DNA of 5,578 nt from Actinomycetota bacterium (GCA_009699665.1 WLNS01000086.1:1-5578), one strand, 5' to 3'. Counted from the stretch's first letter, positions 1-5,578 are shown. Made by a program: numbers and translations. The notes: generated from the sequence alone by a model not told the origin.

Positions 1-22
1 CGTGAGCGGCGGTGACGTGTGA
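1..22 (+). CDS. Possible 3' end of an upstream gene (partial)
   Basis: Only the last few codons would be visible. One frame reads Val-Ser-Gly-Gly-Asp-Val and stops at TGA 20-22, which would overlap the GTG start of trpE as GTGA, in the same style as the ATGA junctions later in the operon. A second frame ends at TGA 13-15, so the reading frame cannot be decided from this window. In related actinobacteria a histidine gene, often hisI, lies just before trpE. That is family context only and is not shown by these bases. Confidence 0.2.
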
Positions 23-1545
23 GAATGATGAGCAGTATGACTGAGACGACGAAGGCGCATTTTGATGAGCAAGTGTCTGCCGGTGGACGGGTCGTCGCCG
101 TCACCCGTGAGCTTTTTGCCGACAGTGATTCGCCGGTTGCCCTGTACCGTAAACTCGCGCAGTCGCGTCCCGGTTCTTTTCTTTTGGAGTCCGCTGAACA
201 GGGAGGCATCTGGTCCCGGTTTTCGTTTCTAGGCGTTGAGAGCTTTGGCACGCTGACAGAGACTGCGGGGGAGCCGTCGTGGATAAATTACTCCCTGCCC
301 GCTGAGGTTGCCTTTGGCGGTCTTATTCCCGGAACTGGGCTCGAGGCCGTTGCTGCGCTTACCGCTCGGTGGTCGTCTCCGCGCGATGAAACGCTTCCCC
401 CGCTAACCGGCGGACTCGTCGGGTTCATTGGGTGGGATGCGGTTCGAGAACTTGAGCACTTGCCCAACAGTCCGGTTAAAGAAATCCCTGTTCCGGCGTT
501 GGGATTAAACTTTGTGCGCGATCTGATCGTTATTGATCACCGGAACGGCACGCTGACCCTGGTCACTAATGTGCTGGCGGTTGACACCGAGCAATCCTTC
601 GATGACGCCCTCGGTCGCTTGGATGACCTTCAGAAGCGTTTGGCCGAGCCCAGTTCGAGCATCATTCAACACATCACCCTCGATACACCGGTCAATCCCG
701 ATCATCGCACCGCTCGCGACGATTACCTTGCTTCGGTCGTGACATCGCAAGATCACATCATTGCCGGAGATATTTTCCAAGTAGTCATTTCGCAACGGTT
801 TGAGCTCGCGTGTCTGGCGTCCGCGCTCGACGTCTATCGAGTGCTGCGGAGTTTGAATCCCAGTCCGTACATGTACCTGTTGAGTCTGGAGGATTCGTCG
901 GGACATGCCTACTTTGTGGTGGGGTCGTCACCTGAGGCTCTCGTTAAAGTTCAATCTCGGCGCGTCTTCACGCATCCGATAGCGGGGTCGCGTCCCCGAG
1001 GTGATTCGCCCGAGGCCGACCTTGCTCTTGAAACCGAACTCTTAGCTGATGACAAAGAACGGGCCGAACACCTCATGCTGGTTGACCTCGCCCGCAACGA
1101 CCTCTTACGGGTCTGTGTCGCTGGCAGTGTCGAGGTGACGGAATTCATGAGAATCGAGAAGTTCAGCCACATCATGCACATTGTTTCGTCGGTTGAAGGA
1201 GACTTACGGGAAGGCCAAAATGCGGTTGACGTTTTTCGCGCCACCTTTCCTGCCGGCACTTTGTCGGGAGCCCCGAAGCCGCGTGCTCTCGAAATAATTG
1301 ATGAGCTTGAGCCCGCTGGTCGTGGCGTCTACGGGGGAGTGGTCGGCTACTTTGACTTCGCCGGAAATTCTGATCTCGCGATTGCTATTCGCACGGCGAC
1401 GATTGTCGACGGACGCGCCTACGTTCAGGCGGGCGGCGGTCTGGTGGCCGATAGCATTCCCGAGGCTGAGTTCCAGGAGAGCGTGAACAAGGCAGCCGCG
1501 CCTCTCCGTGCTGTGGCGATCGCGAATGCTCTCGAACATGCCTAA
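19..1545 (+). CDS. trpE: Anthranilate synthase component I (TrpE)
   Basis: Cytoplasmic enzyme that converts chorismate to anthranilate, using ammonia delivered by the TrpG glutamine amidotransferase; first committed step of tryptophan synthesis. Length 508 residues, normal for the family. The N-terminal domain carries LLESAEQG (55-62), the segment linked to tryptophan feedback binding in characterised TrpE. The C-terminal chorismate-binding domain has GDIFQVVISQR (250-260), PSPYMYLL (281-288), PIAGSRPRG (320-328), MLVDLARNDL (353-362), HIMHIVS with the catalytic-type His387, and FPAGTLSGAPKPRA (410-423). PIAG rather than PIKG argues for anthranilate synthase over PabB. Acidic residues in DKERAEH (345-351) and FQESVNKA (485-492) fall where Mg2+ ligands lie. 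Minor oddities are Ser323 where Thr is usual and Leu363 where Gly, Ala or Ser is common. The start is uncertain: GTG 19, ATG 25, ATG 28 and ATG 37 are all in frame. GTG 19 could form a GTGA overlap with the gene before, whereas Met at 37 gives an MTET start that looks like homologs. No leader or attenuator can be seen because the window begins here. Confidence 0.97.
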   Translation: MRMMSSMTETTKAHFDEQVSAGGRVVAVTRELFADSDSPVALYRKLAQSRPGSFLLESAEQGGIWSRFSFLGVESFGTLTETAGEPSWINYSLPAEVAFGGLIPGTGLEAVAALTARWSSPRDETLPPLTGGLVGFIGWDAVRELEHLPNSPVKEIPVPALGLNFVRDLIVIDHRNGTLTLVTNVLAVDTEQSFDDALGRLDDLQKRLAEPSSSIIQHITLDTPVNPDHRTARDDYLASVVTSQDHIIAGDIFQVVISQRFELACLASALDVYRVLRSLNPSPYMYLLSLEDSSGHAYFVVGSSPEALVKVQSRRVFTHPIAGSRPRGDSPEADLALETELLADDKERAEHLMLVDLARNDLLRVCVAGSVEVTEFMRIEKFSHIMHIVSSVEGDLREGQNAVDVFRATFPAGTLSGAPKPRALEIIDELEPAGRGVYGGVVGYFDFAGNSDLAIAIRTATIVDGRAYVQAGGGLVADSIPEAEFQESVNKAAAPLRAVAIANALEHA

Positions 1546-2221
1546 CGATAGAGACCTGAGAAGTTCACCACACTCTCGGTCAGCGACATCGTGGCGACCG
1601 AAACGTAGTCATGTTCTGATGCTCTCCGCGGGCGTTCTGGCGTGCTCATTTTTGTTTATTTCAGCTCCCTGGCTTACCGTCTCGCTCTCCGCCGCAGAGT
1701 CAGCCACCTCGCGCGTGGTTGTCACGGGTGCCGCTGCGGTTCCCGTCCTCATCGGACTGATTCTTGCCTACCTGGCCGCCATGATCGTGGCCACCTTGGT
1801 GCATCCGATCGTTCGCAATGTTGCCCTGGGTCTCGGGGTCTTTCTCGCCGGCACCGGAGTGGGCATTGTGGTGGCTCTTGTGGTGTCACCCCTGGGTTTT
1901 GTGAGGGCGAGCATTTCGCGTGTTACGGGTATTTCGGACGTCACGCATCAGGCGGGCGTTGTGACCGGCATTAGCGTCGACGTGTGGCCTGTCGTGACGG
2001 CAGCAGTGCTCATCGTTGGTTTAGCAGGCGGGGTCATGGCGCTGTGGGCGGCCCCCACCTGGCGTGCGGGCCCGCGCAAATATGAGCGGCGCGCGGCAGC
2101 AGAGGAGGCTGGCTCTCCCCGAGACCTTGGTAGACAGAAAGAGGGGCCGACTTCGGACACCTACGAATCGTGGGACAAACTGACCCTCGGTGGAGACCCG
2201 ACCGGAATCTCGAAGGACTAA
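1538..2221 (+). CDS. Trp-operon-associated four-TM membrane protein (TIGR02234 / Trp_oprn_chp family)
   Basis: Function unknown. Recognised as the conserved membrane protein found in actinobacterial trp regions, from position, topology and motifs. Starting at ATG 1538 it has 227 residues and overlaps the end of trpE by 8 nt (ATGCCTAA); ATG 1526 and an upstream ATG 1508 are alternatives. The N-terminus is polar and basic (RPKRSH before the first helix). Predicted helices are about residues 26-47, 59-88, 93-117 and 149-171. SAPWLTV at the end of helix 1 fits the family's Pro-Trp motif. A positively charged segment (RAGPRKYERR, about 177-186) follows helix 4, so both ends are probably cytoplasmic. 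The tail ends with SWDKLTLGGDPT (about 211-222), matching the family's conserved WDxLxxGxDPT-like end. Trp is frequent (6 of 227 residues) compared with the enzymes around it. Location suggests a role linked to tryptophan or its precursors at the membrane, but nothing in the sequence proves this. Confidence 0.85.
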   Translation: MPNDRDLRSSPHSRSATSWRPKRSHVLMLSAGVLACSFLFISAPWLTVSLSAAESATSRVVVTGAAAVPVLIGLILAYLAAMIVATLVHPIVRNVALGLGVFLAGTGVGIVVALVVSPLGFVRASISRVTGISDVTHQAGVVTGISVDVWPVVTAAVLIVGLAGGVMALWAAPTWRAGPRKYERRAAAEEAGSPRDLGRQKEGPTSDTYESWDKLTLGGDPTGISKD

Positions 2222-2245
2222 ACTTGTGATGTACCCACGAGCTAC

Positions 2246-2250
2246 TGGAG
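2246..2250 (+). promoter_or_regulatory. Ribosome binding site of the 77-residue membrane gene
   Basis: TGGAG lies 6 nt before ATG 2257 and is the clearest Shine-Dalgarno match in the window. It follows the only sizeable gap inside the operon (35 nt after the preceding stop), so this gene probably recruits ribosomes independently. The other junctions overlap or abut and have weak or no Shine-Dalgarno sequence; GGGAA at 4452-4456 before trpA is the next best. Confidence 0.6.
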
Positions 2251-2256
2251 TGAATT

Positions 2257-2490
2257 ATGAGCGCCAACCCTAACGACCCGGGCGAGGGCCATTCGCCGGC
2301 CGCCTGGACAACCGTTGTCATTATGCTGGTGGCGTTTGCGGCCGGAACTTTTTTCTTTATTATCAATCTGCCCATCGGCGTGATCGTTAGTGCCGTCGTT
2401 CTCGTGCTGGGGCTCATCATCGGATGGATCATGTCAAAGGCCGGTTACGGCGTGAATGGTCCGAAGTTCACTCCCAAAGCTCACTCCTGA
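2257..2490 (+). CDS. Small two-TM conserved actinobacterial protein (HGxxPAAWT type, DUF6704-like)
   Basis: Function unknown. The 77-residue product has a short polar N-terminus ending in the motif GHSPAAWTT (11-19), a hydrophobic helix at about 19-38, a short turn (LP, 38-39), a second helix at about 40-59, and a conserved-looking C-terminal end KAGYGVNGPKFTPKAH (61-76). The hairpin topology would put both motif-bearing ends on the same side of the membrane, probably the cytoplasm given the lysines in the tail. The combination of HxPAAWT and KAGYGxxGPK is typical of a small family in actinobacterial trp regions; I assign it from memory as DUF6704. Start ATG 2257 is fixed by the good ribosome binding site 6 nt upstream. 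The stop is 1 nt before the likely trpC start. No enzymatic residues are apparent; a small membrane-complex subunit or regulator is possible. Confidence 0.85.
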   Translation: MSANPNDPGEGHSPAAWTTVVIMLVAFAAGTFFFIINLPIGVIVSAVVLVLGLIIGWIMSKAGYGVNGPKFTPKAHS

Positions 2491-2491
2491 G

Positions 2492-3265
2492 GTGTTACTC
2501 ACAGAGCTCACCGCTGGCGCGGTGGAGGATGCCCGAGTACGCGAATCCAGTGTGTCAGTGGCTGACCTCACCGCGCGTATTGCCAACCTGCCGGCTCCGC
2601 GTGATGCACTGAAGGCACTGGCCCGCGGCGAGCACGTCAAAATTATTGCCGAGGTGAAGCGTGCAAGTCCGTCGCGCGGAGAACTGGCTGCCATTCGGGA
2701 TCCGGCAGCATTGGCACGAACGTATGAAACGGCCGGAGCGTCTGCGATATCGGTGCTTACTGAGGGTCGCCGTTTCAAGGGTTCACTTGATGACCTGGAT
2801 GCGGTTCGGCAAGCTGTATCTGTTCCGGTTTTGCGCAAAGACTTCATCGCCACCGACTATCAGGTTTATGAGTCGCGTGCCCATGAGGCCGACATTGTTC
2901 TGCTCATTGTGGCGGCACTCGACCAGCCGACCTTGAGTCACCTTCATCAACTCGTGCAGGACTTAGGCATGGTGGCACTTGTTGAAACTCATTCTCGCGA
3001 CGAACTGTCGCGTGCGATTGATGTTGGCGCGCGCCTTATCGGCGTTAACGCACGAGATCTCGACACATTTGAGCTTGATCGTGATCTGTTTGGCGCTCTG
3101 GCCGGCGAGATCCCCGCATCGGCTATCAGCATTGCTGAATCCGCTGTGCGGTCGGCAGAGGATGTTGCTCACTATCGAGCTTCGGGTGCAGACGTTGTGC
3201 TTGTTGGCGAGGCACTCGTCACGACGGATCCCCTCGTAACCATGGCAGAATTCCTTACAGTATGA
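2492..3265 (+). CDS. trpC: Indole-3-glycerol-phosphate synthase (TrpC)
   Basis: Cytoplasmic TIM-barrel enzyme that closes the ring of 1-(2-carboxyphenylamino)-1-deoxyribulose 5-phosphate, releasing CO2 and water, to give indole-3-glycerol phosphate for TrpA. With GTG 2492 as start the product has 257 residues, the usual monofunctional length, so it is not fused to TrpF. Catalytic-type residues are all present: Glu54 and Lys56 in IIAEVKRASPSRG (51-63), Lys116 in LRKDF (114-118), Glu165 in ALVETHS, Asn186 in IGVNARDL, and Glu216/Ser217 in AESA. VLVGEALV (236-243) forms the late phosphate-binding strand. The open frame extends upstream to ATG 2456, which would overlap the previous gene by 35 nt. 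I prefer GTG because the protein then begins LLTELTAGA, as in homologs, one base after the previous stop. There is no clear Shine-Dalgarno sequence, so coupled translation is likely. The stop overlaps trpB as ATGA. The sequence contains no tryptophan at all. Confidence 0.95.
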   Translation: MLLTELTAGAVEDARVRESSVSVADLTARIANLPAPRDALKALARGEHVKIIAEVKRASPSRGELAAIRDPAALARTYETAGASAISVLTEGRRFKGSLDDLDAVRQAVSVPVLRKDFIATDYQVYESRAHEADIVLLIVAALDQPTLSHLHQLVQDLGMVALVETHSRDELSRAIDVGARLIGVNARDLDTFELDRDLFGALAGEIPASAISIAESAVRSAEDVAHYRASGADVVLVGEALVTTDPLVTMAEFLTV

Positions 3266-4467
3266 CGTTGCTTCGGAATCAAGAAGGACCGTACTTTGGT
3301 GACTTCGGTGGGCGCTATGTTCCCGAGTCACTGATTGCCGCCCTCGACGAGTTATCAGCCGCATATCACCTCGCCCAGCAAGATTCGTCGTTCAGGGCTG
3401 AGCTGGCACATCTCCACGCGACGTACACGGGTCGGCCCTCCATCATTACTGAGGTTCCGCGCTTTGCGGCTCATGCCAGTGGTGCGCGCATCATCCTGAA
3501 GCGTGAAGACCTAAACCATACCGGAAGCCACAAAATCAACAATGTACTGGGTCAGGCGCTGCTGGCACGACGCATCGGCAAAACGCGACTCATCGCCGAA
3601 ACGGGTGCTGGCCAGCACGGCGTAGCTACGGCAACGGCGGCGGCACTTTTTGGAATGGAGTGTGTGGTGTACATGGGGGAGGTAGACACCCAGCGCCAGT
3701 CGCTGAATGTTGCCCGCATGCGCCTATTGGGTGCCGAGGTTATTCCGGTGACGACCGGCTCTCGAACCCTCAAGGACGCCATTAATGAAGCACTGCGCGA
3801 CTGGGTGGCCAATGTTGATAACACGCACTACTTGCTCGGTACGGTAGCTGGGCCGCATCCCTTCCCCCAAATGGTGCGGGACTTTCACAAGATTATTGGC
3901 GAAGAGGCTCGGGAGCAGGTGCTCGCACTGACCGGTGCACTGCCTGATGCCGTGATTGCCTGCGTAGGTGGCGGCTCAAACGCGATCGGCATCTTTCATG
4001 CTTTTCTTGATGATCCCGGTGTCGATCTGATTGGGTGCGAGGCGGCCGGCCGAGGCATTGACACCGCTGAACATGCGGCAACCTTGACGATGGGGCGCCC
4101 CGGCGTGCTGCATGGTGCACGCAGTTACATGCTTCAGGACGAAGACGGACAGACCATGGAGTCACACTCGATCAGCGCAGGACTCGATTATCCGGGTGTT
4201 GGTCCTGAGCACTCGTGGTTGAAAGAGCTCGGTCGGGCGACATATCGTCCCGTGACCGATGACGCTGCCATGCACGCGTTACGACTGTTGAGTCAGACCG
4301 AGGGAATCATCCCTGCCATCGAGACGGCGCACGCGCTGGCTGGCGCGCTGGACATCGGACGCGAACGCGGACCCGACAGCACGCTGCTGCTCAACCTGAG
4401 CGGCCGCGGCGACAAAGACATGCAGACCGCCGGGGAGTACTTTGGTCTGCTGGGAAACAGTTCATGA
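3262..4467 (+). CDS. trpB: Tryptophan synthase beta subunit (TrpB)
   Basis: PLP-dependent cytoplasmic enzyme that joins indole, channelled from TrpA, with L-serine to give L-tryptophan. The 401 residues are the standard length for the alpha-partnered form, and trpA follows directly. The family start signature GPYFGDFGGRYVPESL is at 9-24. The PLP-binding lysine is Lys91 in HTGSHKINNVLGQ (86-98), and the catalytic Glu113 lies in AETGAGQHG (112-120). The glycine-rich cofactor-phosphate loop is VGGGSNAIG (235-243). SAGLDYPGVGPEHSWL (305-320) holds the conserved Asp309. Glu347 in EGIIPAIE and Ser380 in SGRGDKD (380-386) complete the cofactor pocket. The start ATG 3262 overlaps the trpC stop by 4 nt (ATGA) and has no convincing Shine-Dalgarno sequence of its own, which points to re-initiating ribosomes. 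Nothing is missing or unusual. Confidence 0.98.
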   Translation: MTLLRNQEGPYFGDFGGRYVPESLIAALDELSAAYHLAQQDSSFRAELAHLHATYTGRPSIITEVPRFAAHASGARIILKREDLNHTGSHKINNVLGQALLARRIGKTRLIAETGAGQHGVATATAAALFGMECVVYMGEVDTQRQSLNVARMRLLGAEVIPVTTGSRTLKDAINEALRDWVANVDNTHYLLGTVAGPHPFPQMVRDFHKIIGEEAREQVLALTGALPDAVIACVGGGSNAIGIFHAFLDDPGVDLIGCEAAGRGIDTAEHAATLTMGRPGVLHGARSYMLQDEDGQTMESHSISAGLDYPGVGPEHSWLKELGRATYRPVTDDAAMHALRLLSQTEGIIPAIETAHALAGALDIGRERGPDSTLLLNLSGRGDKDMQTAGEYFGLLGNSS

Positions 4468-5240
4468 CCTCGTTGGTGAATGCGGCATTTGACGAGCGTC
4501 GAAAGAACGGATTGCTCGTCGGATACCTTCCCTTGGGATTTCCCACGGTGTCGGAGTCGGTCGAAGCGGCCGTTGCCCTGGTCGAAAACGGCGTGGATGT
4601 GCTGGAAATGGGGCTTCCCTATAGTGACCCAGTGATGGATGGTCTCGTGATTCAGCGGGCGACAAATACCGCTCTGACAAACGGATTTCGACTGAGTCAG
4701 ACCTTCGACGCCGTCGCGGCTATTCGGTCACGGGTGGATGCGCCCGTTCTCGTGATGACCTACTTCAATCCGGTCTTGCAGTACGGGGTCGAAGAATTTG
4801 CCAAGAACCTCGCTCAGGCGGGTGGCGCCGGACTCATTACCCCGGACCTGATACCTGATGAGGCAACCGAGTGGTTAGCCGCCGCAGAAAAGTATGACCT
4901 CGACCGAGTGTTCCTTGCCGCTCCATCGTCGTCAGACACACGACTGGACGCGTCGGTGACGAACAGCCGCGGATTTGTCTACGCCGTCTCAACCATGGGC
5001 ATTACCGGTGCACGGAGCGATGTTGACGGTGCCGCGCGTGTGCTGGTCGAACGACTACGGTCAGCCGGTAGCACCAACATTGGGGTGGGCCTCGGAATTT
5101 CCACCACCGACCAAGTGCGCGAGGTGCTCGATTATGCAGATGCCGCCATCGTTGGTTCGGCTTTGGTTTCTGCGCTGGCTGAGGGCGGCTCACAGGCCGT
5201 GGGGGAATTGGCCGCCCATCTCGCAGCCGGCAAGAGGTAG
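4464..5240 (+). CDS. trpA: Tryptophan synthase alpha subunit (TrpA)
   Basis: TIM-barrel subunit of the alpha2-beta2 tryptophan synthase; cleaves indole-3-glycerol phosphate into indole and glyceraldehyde 3-phosphate and passes indole to TrpB through the internal tunnel. 258 residues, typical for the family. The catalytic pair is visible as Glu48 in DVLEMGLPYSDP and Asp59 in VMDG, with loop 2 at 52-60. Other signatures are MTYFNPVLQYG (98-108), ITPDLIPDEA (125-134), loop 6 STMGITGARSD (176-186), and the phosphate-binding segments GVGLGIS (207-213) and VGSALV (230-235). The ATG overlaps the trpB stop by 4 nt (ATGA), with a modest GGGAA 7 nt upstream, which suits equal production of the two subunits. 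It ends with TAG 55 nt before the lgt start and is the last tryptophan gene of the run. Confidence 0.97.
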   Translation: MTSLVNAAFDERRKNGLLVGYLPLGFPTVSESVEAAVALVENGVDVLEMGLPYSDPVMDGLVIQRATNTALTNGFRLSQTFDAVAAIRSRVDAPVLVMTYFNPVLQYGVEEFAKNLAQAGGAGLITPDLIPDEATEWLAAAEKYDLDRVFLAAPSSSDTRLDASVTNSRGFVYAVSTMGITGARSDVDGAARVLVERLRSAGSTNIGVGLGISTTDQVREVLDYADAAIVGSALVSALAEGGSQAVGELAAHLAAGKR

Positions 5241-5242
5241 AC

Positions 5243-5263
5243 CTGCCTAGACTTGCTAGGTAG
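5243..5263 (+). terminator. Stem-loop after trpA; weak terminator candidate
   Basis: CTGCCTAG pairs with CTAGGTAG around the 5-nt loop ACTTG (5251-5255), giving 8 pairs including one G-T wobble. It starts 2 nt after the trpA stop. There is no run of T behind it, so it is not a classic intrinsic terminator. It could attenuate transcription into lgt, protect the 3' end of the trp message, or be chance. It also overlaps the possible -35 box listed separately, so both readings may not be true together. Confidence 0.25.
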
Positions 5264-5281
5264 CTAATAGTCGAATGTAAA
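5253..5281 (+). promoter_or_regulatory. Possible promoter for lgt
   Basis: TTGCTA (5253-5258) and TGTAAA (5276-5281), 17 bp apart, each match 4 of 6 bases of the housekeeping sigma-factor consensus. Transcription would begin close to 5288, leaving a very short leader before GTG 5296. lgt is a housekeeping gene unrelated to tryptophan, so an own promoter is reasonable. The match is weak enough to arise by chance. Confidence 0.25.
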
Positions 5282-5295
5282 GAAAGTATGAACCC

Positions 5296-5578
5296 GTGAC
5301 CGTGTCGTCTATCCTCGCCAGCCTGCCGAGCCCTCCCGCATCGTGGCAATTTTTCGACGTAGGACCCATTCGCGTTCACATTTACGCATTGGCGATTCTC
5401 CTGGGCATCGTTCTCGCCACGTGGATTACGGGTCGTCGTCTCACGGCGCGAGGCGGTGAGAAGGGTGTCGTGCTCGACTTCCTGTTATGGACAGTGCCTC
5501 TGGGCATCATTTTTGCTCGCGCCTATCACGTGTTCACGCACGTGGGCGATTACTTTGGACCGGGCATTAATCCCTTCA
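5296..5578 (+). CDS. lgt: Prolipoprotein diacylglyceryl transferase (Lgt), 5' part
   Basis: Integral membrane enzyme that transfers diacylglycerol from phosphatidylglycerol to the lipobox cysteine of prelipoproteins, the first step of lipoprotein maturation. The first 94 codons are present and the gene runs off the window. Family features are the N-terminal segment GPIRVHIYALAILLG (23-37), containing His28 and the conserved Tyr30 and opening the first membrane helix, then the arginine pair after it (GRR, 46-48) and VPLGIIFARAYHVFTH (67-82), matching the usual PLGIxGARLYHV region. Position 73 is Phe where Gly is normal. The catalytic histidine and later arginines lie beyond the window. GTG 5296 and GTG 5302 are both possible starts; the purine-rich AGAAAG (5281-5286) sits 9 nt before the first. 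ATG 5288 is out of frame and stops after three codons. lgt directly after trpA is a common order in Actinobacteria. Confidence 0.93.
   Translation, partial: MTVSSILASLPSPPASWQFFDVGPIRVHIYALAILLGIVLATWITGRRLTARGGEKGVVLDFLLWTVPLGIIFARAYHVFTHVGDYFGPGINPF

Noticed and set aside
1..60. trp leader peptide or attenuator before trpE
   Set aside because: Only 18 bases precede the longest trpE start; no Trp-codon run or paired stems can be seen, and any leader would lie outside the window.
505..906. Minus-strand open frame of 133 codons inside trpE
   Set aside because: It lies wholly within a well-supported trpE, shows no recognisable domain and is expected by chance opposite a coding region.
2034..2432. 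Minus-strand open frame of 132 codons opposite the two membrane genes
   Set aside because: Low-complexity Ser/Thr/Pro-rich product and no recognisable motif; the + strand genes have family motifs and a ribosome binding site.
2963..3364. Minus-strand open frame of 133 codons across the trpC-trpB junction
   Set aside because: Spans two solid genes on the other strand, with no motif or plausible promoter or ribosome binding site.
5288..5299. ATG at 5288 as a start for lgt or a leader peptide
   Set aside because: Out of frame with lgt and stops after Met-Asn-Pro; too short and without Trp codons, so not a convincing leader.
5002..5379. Minus-strand open frame of 125 codons covering the trpA end, the gap and the lgt start
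   Set aside because: Arginine- and proline-rich product typical of a shadow frame, overlapping trpA and lgt.
1..5578. Mobile elements, CRISPR arrays, tRNA or rRNA genes
   Set aside because: No repeats, transposase motifs or RNA-gene signatures seen; the window is almost fully occupied by one operon plus lgt.

Overview
The window is a compact, single-strand segment of an actinobacterial tryptophan operon. It most resembles the arrangement in Microbacteriaceae. The evidence is the order trpE, four-TM Trp-region membrane gene, small two-TM gene, trpC, trpB, trpA, lgt, together with actinobacterial protein wording (for example the TrpA segment GYLPLGFP and the TrpB segment EGPYFGDFGGRYVPESL). 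By eye, G+C is in the mid-50s percent. That is lower than in most soil Microbacteriaceae, so a freshwater, marine or cold-adapted member is possible; this is inference, not a taxonomic call.

Layout, all on the + strand. Bases 1-22 hold only the possible tail of an upstream gene. Then come trpE (19-1545), a 227-residue membrane protein of the Trp-region family (1538-2221), a 77-residue two-TM protein (2257-2490), trpC (2492-3265), trpB (3262-4467) and trpA (4464-5240). A 55-bp gap with a small stem-loop and a possible promoter follows, then the 5' part of lgt (5296 to the window edge). There is no gene-free stretch longer than 55 bases. Most junctions overlap or nearly touch: 8 nt, 1 nt apart, and two ATGA overlaps, so translational coupling is likely. 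The one clear Shine-Dalgarno sequence lies before the 77-residue gene.

Together the enzymes cover the first step of the pathway (TrpE, large subunit of anthranilate synthase) and the last steps (TrpC makes indole-3-glycerol phosphate, TrpA and TrpB make tryptophan). trpG, trpD and trpF are absent from this run and must be encoded elsewhere. In Actinobacteria the trpF activity is commonly supplied by the dual-substrate isomerase PriA (HisA/TrpF).

Nothing looks broken, horizontally acquired or mobile. The least understood part is the pair of conserved membrane-protein genes between trpE and trpC, which have no established function and are the best candidates here for new biology.
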